Of a stretch of DNA of 32,359 nt, positions 13,067 to 21,056 are shown piece after piece. A program made the translations under genes and the position numbers. Origin of the DNA: Pseudoalteromonas gelatinilytica (GTDB lineage: Bacteria; Pseudomonadota; Gammaproteobacteria; Enterobacterales; Alteromonadaceae); contig NZ_LRRU01000006.1 in assembly GCF_001641615.1 (NCBI RefSeq), forward strand, positions 1 to 32,359, given 5' to 3'. A model generated the notes under the pieces. It was not told where the DNA came from, did not search any database, and was given only the letters and a program-made list of their open reading frames with translations. Numbering within the stretch: position 1 is the first letter of the stretch; the number at the start of each line of letters is the position of its first letter.

Positions 13067-13429
13067 TTACTTGATCTCAACTTGAGCACCAGCTTCTTCA
13101 AGCTCTTTCTTAAGTGCTTCAGCTTCTTCTTTAGATACACCTTCTTTGATAGGTGCAGGAGCTGATTCAACAAGTGCTTTAGCTTCTTTAAGGCCAAGAC
13201 CAGTTGCGCCACGTACAGCTTTGATAGCTGCAACCTTGTTAGCGCCAGCGCCAGCAAGGATTACGTCGAACTCAGTCTTCTCTTCAGCAGCTTCAGCAGC
13301 TGGACCAGCAACAACAGCAGCAGCTGCAGTTACGCCGAATTTTTCTTCCATTGCTTCAACTAGAGCAACAACGTCCATTACTGACATTTCAGCAATAGCA
13401 TCAAGGATTTGGTCTTTAGTTACAGACAT
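13067..13429 (-). CDS. rplL: 50S ribosomal protein L7/L12
   Basis: L7/L12 forms the mobile stalk that recruits translation GTPases. The 120-residue product shows the dimerising N-terminal domain (about residues 1-33), an Ala-rich hinge (residues 35-52) and the conserved C-terminal domain with [20 protein letters not shown]. The ATG at 13429 follows a GGAAA ribosome-binding site. It lies 81 bp after rplJ; the attenuator follows 41 bp past its stop. Stoichiometry demands several copies per ribosome, which is consistent with attenuation after this gene. Confidence 0.98.
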   Translation of the reverse strand: MSVTKDQILDAIAEMSVMDVVALVEAMEEKFGVTAAAAVVAGPAAEAAEEKTEFDVILAGAGANKVAAIKAVRGATGLGLKEAKALVESAPAPIKEGVSKEEAEALKKELEEAGAQVEIK

Positions 13430-13510
13430 TACAAATTTCCTAATTATTACGGACTAATTTTAGTCCAAAAAAAATATTACACCGAAAGTGAACAAAAAAA
13501 CAGCTTAAAA

Positions 13511-14005
13511 TTAAGCAGCTTGCTCTTCTTTCTGTACACGTACTGCTTCAATTGTTTTACACAATTTACCTGCAGACGCTTCTTTCATAGCGCTCATTAA
13601 GCGTGCAACAGCTTCGTCGTAAGTAGGTAGAGTTGCTAGCATAGCTGCGTCTACTACGTTACCTTCAAATGCAGCCGTCTTAACTTCGAATTTCTCGTTC
13701 TTCTTCGCGAATTCTTTAAAAATACGCGCAGCAGCACCTGGGTGCTCTGAAGAGAAAGCGATTAAGCTTGGACCAACAAATGAATCAGATAGGCACTCAA
13801 AATCTGTACCTTCAACAGCACGTTTAGCTAGAGTGTTACGAACAACTTTCATCCATACACCAGCTTCACGAGCTTCTTTACGAAGGGCAGTGATAGCACC
13901 AACTGTTACACCACGAGAATCTGCAACAACTGCAGAAAGAGCACCAGTGGCTGCTTCGTTGACTTCAGCAACAATTGCTTTTTTGCCTTGAAGATTTAAA
14001 GCCAT
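13511..14005 (-). CDS. rplJ: 50S ribosomal protein L10
   Basis: L10 anchors L7/L12 dimers to 23S rRNA and, as L10-L12 complex, represses its own mRNA. The 164 residues begin [19 protein letters not shown], contain [12 protein letters not shown] near residue 56, and end in a helical tail that binds L12. The ATG at 14005 has a strong AGGAG ribosome-binding site. The gene is preceded by a 323-bp gap that contains its own promoter and an L10 leader RNA, so rplJL can be transcribed separately from rplKA. Ordinary family member. Confidence 0.98.
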   Translation of the reverse strand: MALNLQGKKAIVAEVNEAATGALSAVVADSRGVTVGAITALRKEAREAGVWMKVVRNTLAKRAVEGTDFECLSDSFVGPSLIAFSSEHPGAAARIFKEFAKKNEKFEVKTAAFEGNVVDAAMLATLPTYDEAVARLMSAMKEASAGKLCKTIEAVRVQKEEQAA

Positions 14006-14079
14006 GGGTGTTACTCCTGGTTTAATGGGTTGCCGATATTGGCTTCCCGGTTCTACTCTTCCCCATCAATGATGGAGAT

Positions 14080-14190
14080 GCTTTTTACGGCGAGAGCCAG
14101 AAGATTAGGAAAAATCTATCTGGGGATTCACACCGTCTACGTAGGTAAAAAACTTATTAAGGCCGAAACCACCTACGGTCTTGGACGGAA
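14080..14190 (-). ncRNA. L10 leader (cis-acting translational operator)
   Basis: On the minus strand the leader contains CCGTCCAAGACCGTAGGT (14187-14170) and, after an apical hairpin, ACCTACGTAGACGG (14146-14133). CGTAGGT pairs with ACCTACG and CCGTC with GACGG around a conserved asymmetric loop. As I recall it, the same strands occur in the E. coli rplJ leader, where the L10-L12 complex binds a kink-turn and blocks translation. The limits given are approximate; the downstream part towards the ribosome-binding site probably belongs to the switch. Confidence 0.85.
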
Positions 14191-14282
14191 GCCCAATTTA
14201 TCGTTTTTACCCGAAGGCATTACGAAATTATGGGCTTCAACCCGAATTCTTTACTTGTTTTGAAATTAACTTTCTCAACAAA

Positions 14283-14316
14283 ATGGCGCAAAATTATAGT
14301 TCAAATTTCACGCCAT
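14283..14316 (-). terminator. Weak terminator-like hairpin between rplA and rplJ
   Basis: ATGGCG (14316-14311 on the minus strand) pairs with CGCCAT (14288-14283), with an inner AAATT/AATTT helix, followed only by TTTG. It spans the rplJ promoter. The poor T-run suggests partial or no termination. The call is tentative. Confidence 0.3.
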
Positions 14317-14321
14317 GTAAA
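14293..14321 (-). promoter_or_regulatory. Sigma70-type promoter for rplJL-rpoBC
   Basis: On the minus strand TTTACA (14321-14316), a 17-nt spacer and a perfect TATAAT (14298-14293). The start point would be near 14286, about 280 nt before the rplJ ATG, so the transcript contains the whole L10 leader. E. coli has an rplJ promoter at the same relative place. Confidence 0.85.
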
Positions 14322-14328
14322 CTCTTAA

Positions 14329-15033
14329 TTAAGCTACGTTAGTGCTTAAAGAGTTTTGGTCAACAGCAACACCTGCGCCCATTGTTGTAGAGATAGTTAC
14401 TTTCTTCACGAAAGTACCTTTAGCTTGTGAAGGTTTAGCCTTCTTAAGCGCAACAATAAGAGCTTCAAGGTTTTGTTGAAGTTGCTCAGCAGTGAAATCA
14501 ACCTTACCGATAGTAGTATGGATGATACCGTTCTTGTCGTTACGGTAACGAACTTGACCTGCTTTCGCGTTTTTAACTGCTTCTGCAACGTTAGGTGTTA
14601 CAGTACCAGTTTTAGGGTTTGGCATTAGACCACGTGGACCTAAGATTTGACCTAGTTGACCAACAACACGCATAGCGTCTGGAGATGCAACAACAACGTC
14701 AAAGTTCATCTCGCCTTTCTTAACTAGTTCAGCAAGATCTTCCATGCCCACTAATTCAGCACCAGCTTCTTTCGCAGCTTCTGCGTTAGCGCCTTGTGTG
14801 AATACAGCAACACGAACTTCACGACCAGTACCGTTAGGTAGTACAGTTGCACCACGAACGTTTTGGTCAGATTTACGAGCATCGATACCAAGGTTAACAG
14901 CAACGTCAACACTTTCTACGAATTTAGCTGTCGCTAACTCTTTTAAAAGAGCAACTGCTTCGTTGATTTCGTAATCTTTAGTCGCATCCACTTTTTCGCG
15001 GATTGTACGCATACGTTTAGTTAATTTTGCCAT
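14329..15033 (-). CDS. rplA: 50S ribosomal protein L1
   Basis: L1 forms the E-site stalk of the large subunit and represses its own rplKA mRNA when in excess. The product is 234 residues, as in E. coli. It has the conserved second-domain segment [16 protein letters not shown] near residues 131-146 and the C-terminal TMGAGVAVD. It starts at the ATG at 15033, with its GAGGA ribosome-binding site overlapping the end of rplK (4-bp gap), which implies translational coupling. A promoter and leader for rplJ begin immediately after its stop. Confidence 0.98.
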   Translation of the reverse strand: MAKLTKRMRTIREKVDATKDYEINEAVALLKELATAKFVESVDVAVNLGIDARKSDQNVRGATVLPNGTGREVRVAVFTQGANAEAAKEAGAELVGMEDLAELVKKGEMNFDVVVASPDAMRVVGQLGQILGPRGLMPNPKTGTVTPNVAEAVKNAKAGQVRYRNDKNGIIHTTIGKVDFTAEQLQQNLEALIVALKKAKPSQAKGTFVKKVTISTTMGAGVAVDQNSLSTNVA

Positions 15034-15037
15034 TATC

Positions 15038-15466
15038 TTAGTCCTCTACGTTCAAGCCCATCGCACGCGCAGAACCTGCGATAGTGCGAACTGCAGCTTC
15101 CATATCAGCTGCTGTAAGGTCAGGTCGTTTTGTCTCAACGATTTCTTCAAGTTGAGCACGTGTAACTGTACCCACTTTTTCAGTGTTAGGACGGCCAGAA
15201 CCTGATTTGATGCCTGCAGCTTTCTTAAGTAAGTAAGCAGCCGGTGGAGTTTTCATTTCGAACGTGAAAGAACGGTCACCGTAAACAGAGATCACTACAG
15301 GAACTGGAGCGCCTTTTTCGATAGATTCTGTACGTGCGTTGAACGCTTTACAGAATTCCATGATGTTTACACCGTGTTGACCTAGTGCTGGACCTACTGG
15401 AGGACTAGGGTTAGCCATACCAGCGGCAACTTGTAGCTTGATAATAGCTTCAACTTTTTTAGCCAT
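15038..15466 (-). CDS. rplK: 50S ribosomal protein L11
   Basis: L11 binds the GTPase-associated centre of 23S rRNA and is needed for RelA activation and factor function. The 142-residue product starts [20 protein letters not shown] and carries the Pro-rich [19 protein letters not shown] segment near residues 21-39. The ATG at 15466 has a GAGG ribosome-binding site. It leads the rplKA pair; its promoter lies inside the nusG terminator and its leader holds a probable L1-binding stem (15486-15532). Confidence 0.98.
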   Translation of the reverse strand: MAKKVEAIIKLQVAAGMANPSPPVGPALGQHGVNIMEFCKAFNARTESIEKGAPVPVVISVYGDRSFTFEMKTPPAAYLLKKAAGIKSGSGRPNTEKVGTVTRAQLEEIVETKRPDLTAADMEAAVRTIAGSARAMGLNVED

Positions 15467-15485
15467 AATAAATACCTCATTTGGT

Positions 15486-15532
15486 GGGTCATAGCCTTGT
15501 GCGCGCGAGGACGCGTACTCTAACGGCTTCCC
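15486..15532 (-). promoter_or_regulatory. Candidate L1-binding stem in the rplK leader
   Basis: On the minus strand GGGAAGCC (15532-15525) can pair with GGCTATGACCC (15496-15486) as two short helices, GGG/CCC and AGCC/GGCT, separated by an asymmetric loop of A against ATGA. An inner GC-rich hairpin (around CGCG/CGCG) closes the structure. Two helices around an asymmetric loop are the general form of L1 sites on 23S rRNA and rplKA mRNA. The position 20 nt upstream of the rplK ATG suits a translational operator. The assignment is inference. Confidence 0.5.
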
Positions 15533-15591
15533 AGTTTAAAAATTGGTTCTCACTTTTTAGTGATAAAACAAGTAGCAACTTGCCCTAACAC

Positions 15592-15630
15592 AAAAAGGCC
15601 GCTGATTATAAGTTAATCAGCGGCCTTTTT
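15592..15630 (-). terminator. secE-nusG terminator, near-perfect and bidirectional in form
   Basis: AAAAAGGCCGCTGATTA (15592-15608) pairs perfectly with TAATCAGCGGCCTTTTT (15614-15630), a 17-bp stem including the A/T flanks with a 5-nt loop. On the minus strand it ends in five T residues after nusG. The rplK promoter lies within and just beside the stem. Confidence 0.9.
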
Positions 15631-15633
15631 CAA
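15605..15633 (-). promoter_or_regulatory. Sigma70-type promoter for rplKA, embedded in the nusG terminator
   Basis: On the minus strand TTGAAA (15633-15628), a 17-nt spacer made of the terminator's 5' arm, and a perfect TATAAT (15610-15605) in the loop and 3' arm. The start point would be near 15598, leaving about 130 nt of leader. RNA made from here lacks the 5' arm and cannot fold the terminator. Confidence 0.85.
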
Positions 15634-15680
15634 GCGTATTGCCAAAATATTAATCAATTTTGGCAGCTTTAATTTTTTAC

Positions 15681-16238
15681 TTACTTGTCTTGTTCAACTT
15701 GACCAAATTCAAGGTCAACTGGCGTTGAACGACCGAAGATAAGAACAGACACTTTCACGCGGCTCTTCTCGTAATCCACTTCTTCAACAACACCGCTGAA
15801 GTCAGCAAATGGACCATCGATAACACGTACAACTTCACCTGGCTCAAATAATGTAGCCGGCTTAGGTGCTTCAGCGTTCTCTTGTAAACGATTTAAGATG
15901 CGGTCAGCTTCTTTTTGGCTAATTGGCGCTGGACGATCAGACGTACCACCAATGAAGCCCATAACACGTGCAGTGCTATTAACTAAGTGCCAGCTTGCAT
16001 CGTTCATGTCCATTTGAACTAGTACGTAACCTGGGAAGAATTTACGCTCAGATTTACGCTTTTGACCAGCGCGCATCTCAACCACTTCTTCAGTTGGTAC
16101 TAATACTTCACCAAAACTATCTTCCAAACCTTCGATCTTGATGTGCTCAAGAATAGTTTGTGCTACACGCTTCTCGTAACCAGAGAAAGCTTGTACTACG
16201 TACCAACGTAGTTTCTTTTCGTTCTTCTCATCCGACAT
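15681..16238 (-). CDS. nusG: Transcription termination/antitermination factor NusG
   Basis: NusG binds RNA polymerase through its N-terminal domain and Rho or ribosomal S10 through its C-terminal KOW domain. The 185 residues show the NGN domain ([18 protein letters not shown] from about residue 10, with [10 protein letters not shown] near 67) and the KOW domain ([20 protein letters not shown] near 131-150). The length is close to E. coli NusG (181). It starts 4 bp after the secE stop, so the two are co-translated, and is followed by a strong terminator. Ordinary core gene. Confidence 0.98.
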   Translation of the reverse strand: MSDEKNEKKLRWYVVQAFSGYEKRVAQTILEHIKIEGLEDSFGEVLVPTEEVVEMRAGQKRKSERKFFPGYVLVQMDMNDASWHLVNSTARVMGFIGGTSDRPAPISQKEADRILNRLQENAEAPKPATLFEPGEVVRVIDGPFADFSGVVEEVDYEKSRVKVSVLIFGRSTPVDLEFGQVEQDK

Positions 16239-16242
16239 GGGA

Positions 16243-16620
16243 TTAGATCTCCAATCCAGTTAAAAAGCCTACTGCGCGGAATAAAATGCCATCTAATCCC
16301 CAAAGGATAAGTGCCATAATCACAGTAGCAACCATTACAATTAATGTCGTATGTGTTGTTTCTTGGCGAGTTGGCCACACAACTTTACGTACTTCGATGC
16401 GAGACTCTTTTGCAAACGCAAGGAAAGTACGACCTTTTTCAGTTAGTGAGGCAATGCCTAAACCAGCTGCTACAGCAACCACTACACCAATAGCACGTAA
16501 TAATACAGATTGGTCTGCATACATGTGGTTACCAACGACTGCGCCTGCTAGTAGCGCAATTGCTACAATCCACTTTACTGAATCCATCGCACTTGATGGT
16601 GTTTCTACATTCGTGCTCAT
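16243..16620 (-). CDS. secE: Preprotein translocase subunit SecE
   Basis: SecE is the essential clamp of the SecYEG inner-membrane channel. The 125-residue protein has three predicted membrane segments (about residues 15-33, 38-55 and 93-118), like the E. coli form, with the conserved amphipathic part and [13 protein letters not shown] near residues 76-88. The ATG at 16620 follows an AAGG ribosome-binding site. It is 4 bp ahead of nusG and about 130 bp after tRNA-Trp. The spacer has an 8-bp hairpin. Transcription probably begins at the tRNA promoter, although a secE promoter was not excluded. Confidence 0.97.
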   Translation of the reverse strand: MSTNVETPSSAMDSVKWIVAIALLAGAVVGNHMYADQSVLLRAIGVVVAVAAGLGIASLTEKGRTFLAFAKESRIEVRKVVWPTRQETTHTTLIVMVATVIMALILWGLDGILFRAVGFLTGLEI

Positions 16621-16649
16621 AATATTTTTACCTTAACTACAGACACAAC

Positions 16650-16671
16650 AACCCTGCGCTCTGGCAGGGTT
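16650..16671 (-). other. Hairpin between tRNA-Trp and secE
   Basis: AACCCTGC pairs perfectly with GCAGGGTT around a 6-nt loop. It is followed on the minus strand by TGTTGTGT, a poor T-run. It could act as a weak terminator/attenuator or as an end-protecting stem after tRNA processing. Confidence 0.45.
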
Positions 16672-16752
16672 AATCCATTAAAATCTAAACTTAAAAACTG
16701 ACTAGTTTAAACCGATTTTTAATTTCAGACTTAACACACATTGTGTAAAAAG

Positions 16753-16829
16753 TGGCAGGGGCGGAGAGATTCGAACTCCCAACCGTCGGTTTTGGAGACC
16801 GCTGTTCTACCAATTGGAACTACGCCCCT
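16753..16829 (-). tRNA. tRNA-Trp (anticodon CCA)
   Basis: The 77-nt gene reads AGGGGCG at the 5' end (16829) and CGCCCCTGCCA at the 3' end, so CCA is encoded. The anticodon loop CTCCAAA has CCA at 16795-16793; the T arm GGGAGTTCGAATCTC is intact. It closely resembles E. coli tRNA-Trp. Two differences stand out: one extra nucleotide in the D loop, and a G-A apposition at the base of the anticodon stem (27-43) instead of a Watson-Crick pair. It heads the secE-nusG unit. Confidence 0.97.
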
Positions 16830-16844
16830 GCAAAGTGGATGCCT

Positions 16845-16872
16845 ATTATACTTACGCAATTCATTAACACAA
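16845..16872 (-). promoter_or_regulatory. Promoter of tRNA-Trp (and probably secE-nusG)
   Basis: On the minus strand TTGTGT (16872-16867), a 16-nt spacer and a perfect TATAAT (16850-16845). The start point would fall near 16838, about nine bases before the tRNA 5' end, as is usual for tRNA genes. Confidence 0.8.
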
Positions 16873-16917
16873 GAGTAAAAGATACCCATTAGTTAAAATC
16901 TCATCAGTTCGTTTAAA

Positions 16918-16937
16918 AATCAATATTAACATTGATT
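16918..16937. promoter_or_regulatory. Operator-like inverted repeat in the tRNA-Trp / hybrid kinase divergent region
   Basis: AATCAAT and ATTGATT flank a 6-nt AT spacer, a perfect 7-bp dyad. It lies about 55 bp upstream of the hybrid regulator's start and upstream of the tRNA promoter, so it could be a protein-binding site for either. AT-rich dyads arise by chance fairly often, hence the low confidence. Confidence 0.3.
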
Positions 16938-16982
16938 AAAAAGCAGTTTATTATAACCCCATTAAAGGAACAACAAACCCAC

Positions 16983-17033
16983 ATGGATCAGTGTGCAGTC
17001 GTTAAGAAACCCTATTTACTTCGTCTTTTATAG
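16983..17033 (+). CDS. Possible 16-codon leader peptide overlapping the hybrid kinase start
   Basis: An ATG at 16983, nearer to the only good Shine-Dalgarno-like motif (AAAGGA, 16964-16969) than the kinase's GTG, opens MDQCAVVKKPYLLRLL and stops at 17033. It overlaps the kinase start in another frame. It may be translated and couple to the kinase GTG, or it may be chance. No homologue is known to me. Confidence 0.25.
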   Translation: MDQCAVVKKPYLLRLL

Positions 17034-20000
17034 TCTCTTTCTGTTGTTGAGTCTAAGCACTGCTGCTCGCTCTTTACATCTGAGTACATTCAGTAGTCAG
17101 CAAGGGCTCAGTCAAAATTCTATTACGTGCAGTATCACCGACCAGCAAGGGTTTTTATGGTTTGCTACACAAGGAGGCTTAAACCGCTTTGATGGTTATG
17201 AGTTTAAGCGTTTCAAAGCTAACAGCGATGATAAAAGCATTTCAGGGAACTGGATCACCGGCTGTGTTAAAGATAGCAAAAACCAGTTGTGGTTTTCGAC
17301 TGCAAGCAAAGGGCTTAATAGACTTAACCCTAAAACGGGCCAGTTTGAGGTGTTCTCTACACACCATGACATCAGCCTAAGTGAAGATAAAATTTGGTCT
17401 ATGGCGATAGCTAAAGACGATGTTCTGTGGCTTGGTCACGAAAACGGTAAGTTAACGCGTTTTGATGTATCAAATAATCGCTTTAAACACTTTCACTATA
17501 AATCAGCACAACCACTGGTGCGAGACATTGTCATTACGAAACAATTCATTTGGCTTGCCACGGATAAAGGACTTATTTCATTTGACCCAATCACTGAGCA
17601 ATTTACTCAGCATGCTCAGATCTCTGCACCGCTCTGGCATCTCAAGTTACTAAATAATGAGAAGCTGATCATTGGTGCTAAACAAGGTCTTTATCTATTA
17701 AATTTAGCTACGCAAAGTAGTGAGCAAATCGAACAGTTTAATGGTGCTTGGATAACAGACAGCCTTATTGACCAACAGCAAAACCTCTGGCTTACAAGCT
17801 ATGGGCAAGGACTCTACTTTTTCCCTGCGGGGGCTGATTTACATGGCGAACACAGCCATTACCGCCACGACAAGCAAGACCCCAACGGCTTAAGCAGCGA
17901 CTACCTTCTATCTCTTAATCAAGACTCTCAAGGTATTATTTGGCTAGGTACCGATGGCTATGGTGTGCACCGCTATGACCCTAAACAACAGCAGTTCTCT
18001 CATCAATTAAAAACCTCTCAAGCAAATTCGTTAAGTCATAACTTTGTTCGCTCAATCATTAAAAGAGCCAATGGGGAGGTGTGGATTGGTACCCGTGATG
18101 GACTCAATCACAAAACAACGTCGGGTTACCAGCACTTTAAAAACGCACTGCCAAATAACAATATATTTGCCCTTCATGAAGACGCTAACCAGCAGTTGTG
18201 GATAGGTACCTACGGAGGCGGGTTAATAAAGTATCAAGATGGTCTTGATGAATTTGCAGTTTTTACCATGCAAAGCCACCAGCTAGCGAGTGACCGTGTT
18301 TACGCAATTACCAGCGATAAAACAGGTGCGCTTTGGCTTGGCAGTAACCAGGGCTTAACCCGCTTTGAACCAGCCTCTGCCAAAGTGACTCATTATAAGC
18401 ACAGTGACACGCAAAATAGCCTTGCCAACAACACTGTATTTACTTTGGCTTATGATAATGAAGAGCATGCACTGTGGATTGGCACTCGGGCTGGGCTCAA
18501 TAAACTGGATATCGATACGGAGCAATTTACTTTAGTCGATGAACAAGGCTCAGACGAGGCTGGGCTTAGCCATAATATGGTCACCTCTTTGTTGCTGAGT
18601 GGCGATCATATTTGGGTTGGCACCATGCAAGGCTTAAATCAAGTCAACACGCATAGCCTCACAGTGAAACAGATTACTGAACAGCAAGGTTTAGCTAACG
18701 ACAATATTTTTGACATTCTTGCCGATAAACAAGGCATGCTTTGGTTAGCAACCAATGGCGGACTCACTCGCTATAACCCCAGTACGCAGCAAATGCAGCA
18801 GTTTCTACCAGAAGACGGTATTCAGCATCAATCATTTATACTGGGTGCGAGCTATCAAGCAGACGATGGCGAATTATTTTTTGGTGGTATTAATGGCTAC
18901 AATCATTTTTACCCCGAGCAATTAAACTTAACGCACACTCCCCCTACTCCAGTGTTAACTGAGTTATTACTTAATAACCGAGCGATTAAAAGTAACCATT
19001 TTGATAAACAAACCAATACGCTTGCAAGTGCGACTCAGACATTCTCGTTTGCCAAGTCAGCTGGGGTTATCGGTTTTAAATTTAGCGCCTTAAAAAACGG
19101 CGCGACTCCAAAACATTACCAATATGGCTACAAGCTGGCTGGCTTTGATGAGCAATTTTTATATACCGATGCATCCCTTAGACAAATAAACTATCCGCAG
19201 CTGCCTGCTGGTCACTACCAGTTATTGCTAAAAGCAAAAGATCAATATGGGCAATGGAGTGACAGTACACAGCTACTAGCGCTTACGGTTGTGCCTCCTT
19301 GGTGGCAAACGAAATTAGCCTACAGTATTTACTTCGTGTTTGCTTTAGCACTGACTTGGCTTGTGTTAAATGCCTTGTACAAGCGCAAACTAGCAGAGCA
19401 AGAGAAGCAAACCGAAATTGAGCTAAACAAATTAAAAGATCAATTTTTAGATAACATTAGCCACGAACTCAAAACACCACTTAGCTTAATACTTGCTCCG
19501 ATCAGTCAGTTGCAGCGAAGCAATGCCGATCCAAAAGCTCAAACGCAATTAGCGAGTATCAAACGAAACTGCCAACGCTTACTTGAGCTCATCAATCAAC
19601 TTTTACAATTGAGTCAACGCCCAAGCACGGCAATTTACACTGTCAGCCCTTATGCTATTACGCCATTTTTAACTGATTTGGTCGCGGATTTCAGGCCTCT
19701 GTTTGAGCAAAAACAGCTGCACTTTAGCTTTACTGACAGCACTTCTAAAGCCTTTAAGATAAACCTTGCACCTGAGCATGCTCACTCGATTTTTAGTAAC
19801 CTGATAAGCAATGCACTTAAGTACACCCCTGCAGGCGGCACAGTCGCTATTCACCTTAGTGAAGTGCAACAAGCGTTACAGTTCAAAATTACGGATACCG
19901 GTGTGGGTATTGCCAGTGAGCATCAGCAGTCGGTTTTTCAGCGCTTTACCCGCGTAGCATCATCTGAACCAGGTAGTGGTATCGGCCTAAGCTTAGTAAA

Positions 20001-20931
20001 ACAGCTCGTTGAACAATACGGTGGCTCTATCAGCGTAAGCAGTAAGTTTGCTGAAGGTAGCAGCTTTACTGTGTCATTACCTATGATTGAACGTGCTGAT
20101 AATCAAGCAAATAGCGCTATGCAAGTTCATACCTCACAACCAACACTGCTGATTGTTGAAGACAATCAGGAAATGGCTGAACTACTCCTTTGTTTGTTTA
20201 ATACTGAGTTTAACTGCATGTGTGCAACTGATGGTCAGCAAGCTCTCGACCTTTGCCAGACAGACCTGCCTGACCTCATTATCAGCGATGTGATGATGCC
20301 GAATATGGATGGTTATCAACTGTTAGCAGCCCTTCGAGCAAACCCAGCCACCAGCCACATTCCGGTATTATTACTTTCTGCTAAAGCGGACACCCACAGT
20401 CGCTTAAAAGGGCTGGATTTATTGGCTGATGACTTCTTAAGTAAGCCTTTTGAACCCACTTTACTGATGAGCAGAGTAAAAGGACTGCTTAATCTGAGAC
20501 AAATTTTAAACCAGCACCTAACAGCACAACTAGCAGCTCCTCTGAATAGTGATACAGCCGCTGTAACAGTACAAAATAAAGATTATTCCTTCACTGAAAA
20601 ACTTAAGCAGACAGTACAAGCACACTACCAAGATGAAAGCTTCTCGGTTGAGCAGCTAGCCTCTGAGTTATGTTTAAGCCCCCGTGCGCTGCAACTAAAA
20701 ATGAAAGCCTTGTACTCACAAACGCCTTCTGATTATTTGCGCAATACTCGCTTAGAGTTTGCAAAAAAACAGCTAATCGATAGCGCGTTAGCAATTGGTC
20801 AAATCGCAGAACAAACCGGATTTAGCTCGCAAAGCTATTTTGCCCGAAGCTTTAAGAACTATGTTGGCTTATCACCAAAACAGTATCGAGAAAAACATCA
20901 AAAATATGCCGAATTTCGCATCAGTGAATAA
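16993..20931 (+). CDS. Hybrid two-component system (periplasmic propeller sensor, kinase, receiver, AraC regulator)
   Basis: This 1312-residue protein joins a sensor, kinase and transcription factor in one chain, as in the HTCS regulators of Bacteroides glycan loci. In order: signal peptide (residues 1-24); about 14 propeller blades with repeated W-[LIF]-G-T ... GL-x-R motifs (about 30-640), enough for two seven-bladed propellers; Y_Y_Y domain (about 700-770); membrane helix (about 776-798); HisKA with His824 in SHELKTPL; HATPase with N-box Asn940, DTGVGI and GSGIGLSLV; receiver with Glu1056/Asp1057 and phospho-acceptor Asp1099; AraC-type helix-turn-helix (about 1205-1305). The sensor would be periplasmic and the C-terminus cytoplasmic. 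No in-frame ATG exists upstream before the stop at 16963, so the GTG at 16993 is chosen; AAAGGA lies 23 nt away, which is far. No sugar-utilisation genes flank it, so the ligand and targets are unknown. Confidence 0.92.
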   Translation: MQSLRNPIYFVFYSLFLLLSLSTAARSLHLSTFSSQQGLSQNSITCSITDQQGFLWFATQGGLNRFDGYEFKRFKANSDDKSISGNWITGCVKDSKNQLWFSTASKGLNRLNPKTGQFEVFSTHHDISLSEDKIWSMAIAKDDVLWLGHENGKLTRFDVSNNRFKHFHYKSAQPLVRDIVITKQFIWLATDKGLISFDPITEQFTQHAQISAPLWHLKLLNNEKLIIGAKQGLYLLNLATQSSEQIEQFNGAWITDSLIDQQQNLWLTSYGQGLYFFPAGADLHGEHSHYRHDKQDPNGLSSDYLLSLNQDSQGIIWLGTDGYGVHRYDPKQQQFSHQLKTSQANSLSHNFVRSIIKRANGEVWIGTRDGLNHKTTSGYQHFKNALPNNNIFALHEDANQQLWIGTYGGGLIKYQDGLDEFAVFTMQSHQLASDRVYAITSDKTGALWLGSNQGLTRFEPASAKVTHYKHSDTQNSLANNTVFTLAYDNEEHALWIGTRAGLNKLDIDTEQFTLVDEQGSDEAGLSHNMVTSLLLSGDHIWVGTMQGLNQVNTHSLTVKQITEQQGLANDNIFDILADKQGMLWLATNGGLTRYNPSTQQMQQFLPEDGIQHQSFILGASYQADDGELFFGGINGYNHFYPEQLNLTHTPPTPVLTELLLNNRAIKSNHFDKQTNTLASATQTFSFAKSAGVIGFKFSALKNGATPKHYQYGYKLAGFDEQFLYTDASLRQINYPQLPAGHYQLLLKAKDQYGQWSDSTQLLALTVVPPWWQTKLAYSIYFVFALALTWLVLNALYKRKLAEQEKQTEIELNKLKDQFLDNISHELKTPLSLILAPISQLQRSNADPKAQTQLASIKRNCQRLLELINQLLQLSQRPSTAIYTVSPYAITPFLTDLVADFRPLFEQKQLHFSFTDSTSKAFKINLAPEHAHSIFSNLISNALKYTPAGGTVAIHLSEVQQALQFKITDTGVGIASEHQQSVFQRFTRVASSEPGSGIGLSLVKQLVEQYGGSISVSSKFAEGSSFTVSLPMIERADNQANSAMQVHTSQPTLLIVEDNQEMAELLLCLFNTEFNCMCATDGQQALDLCQTDLPDLIISDVMMPNMDGYQLLAALRANPATSHIPVLLLSAKADTHSRLKGLDLLADDFLSKPFEPTLLMSRVKGLLNLRQILNQHLTAQLAAPLNSDTAAVTVQNKDYSFTEKLKQTVQAHYQDESFSVEQLASELCLSPRALQLKMKALYSQTPSDYLRNTRLEFAKKQLIDSALAIGQIAEQTGFSSQSYFARSFKNYVGLSPKQYREKHQKYAEFRISE

Positions 20932-21056
20932 AGTTTTCGCCTGAGTGCTATTAATAAAATACTGATTTTTATAGCTTATCCATACAAACGCCAATAACAA
21001 CAAAGCCCATAGTGCGGCGTTATTTACTGCATGAGATATAAGTTAAGGAAAGTCAT

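Noticed and set aside
13451..13475. Hairpin with an A-run between rplJ and rplL as a terminator
   Set aside because: On the transcribed minus strand the T-run comes before the stem, not after it; the stem GGACTAA/TTAGTCC is not a terminator in that direction.
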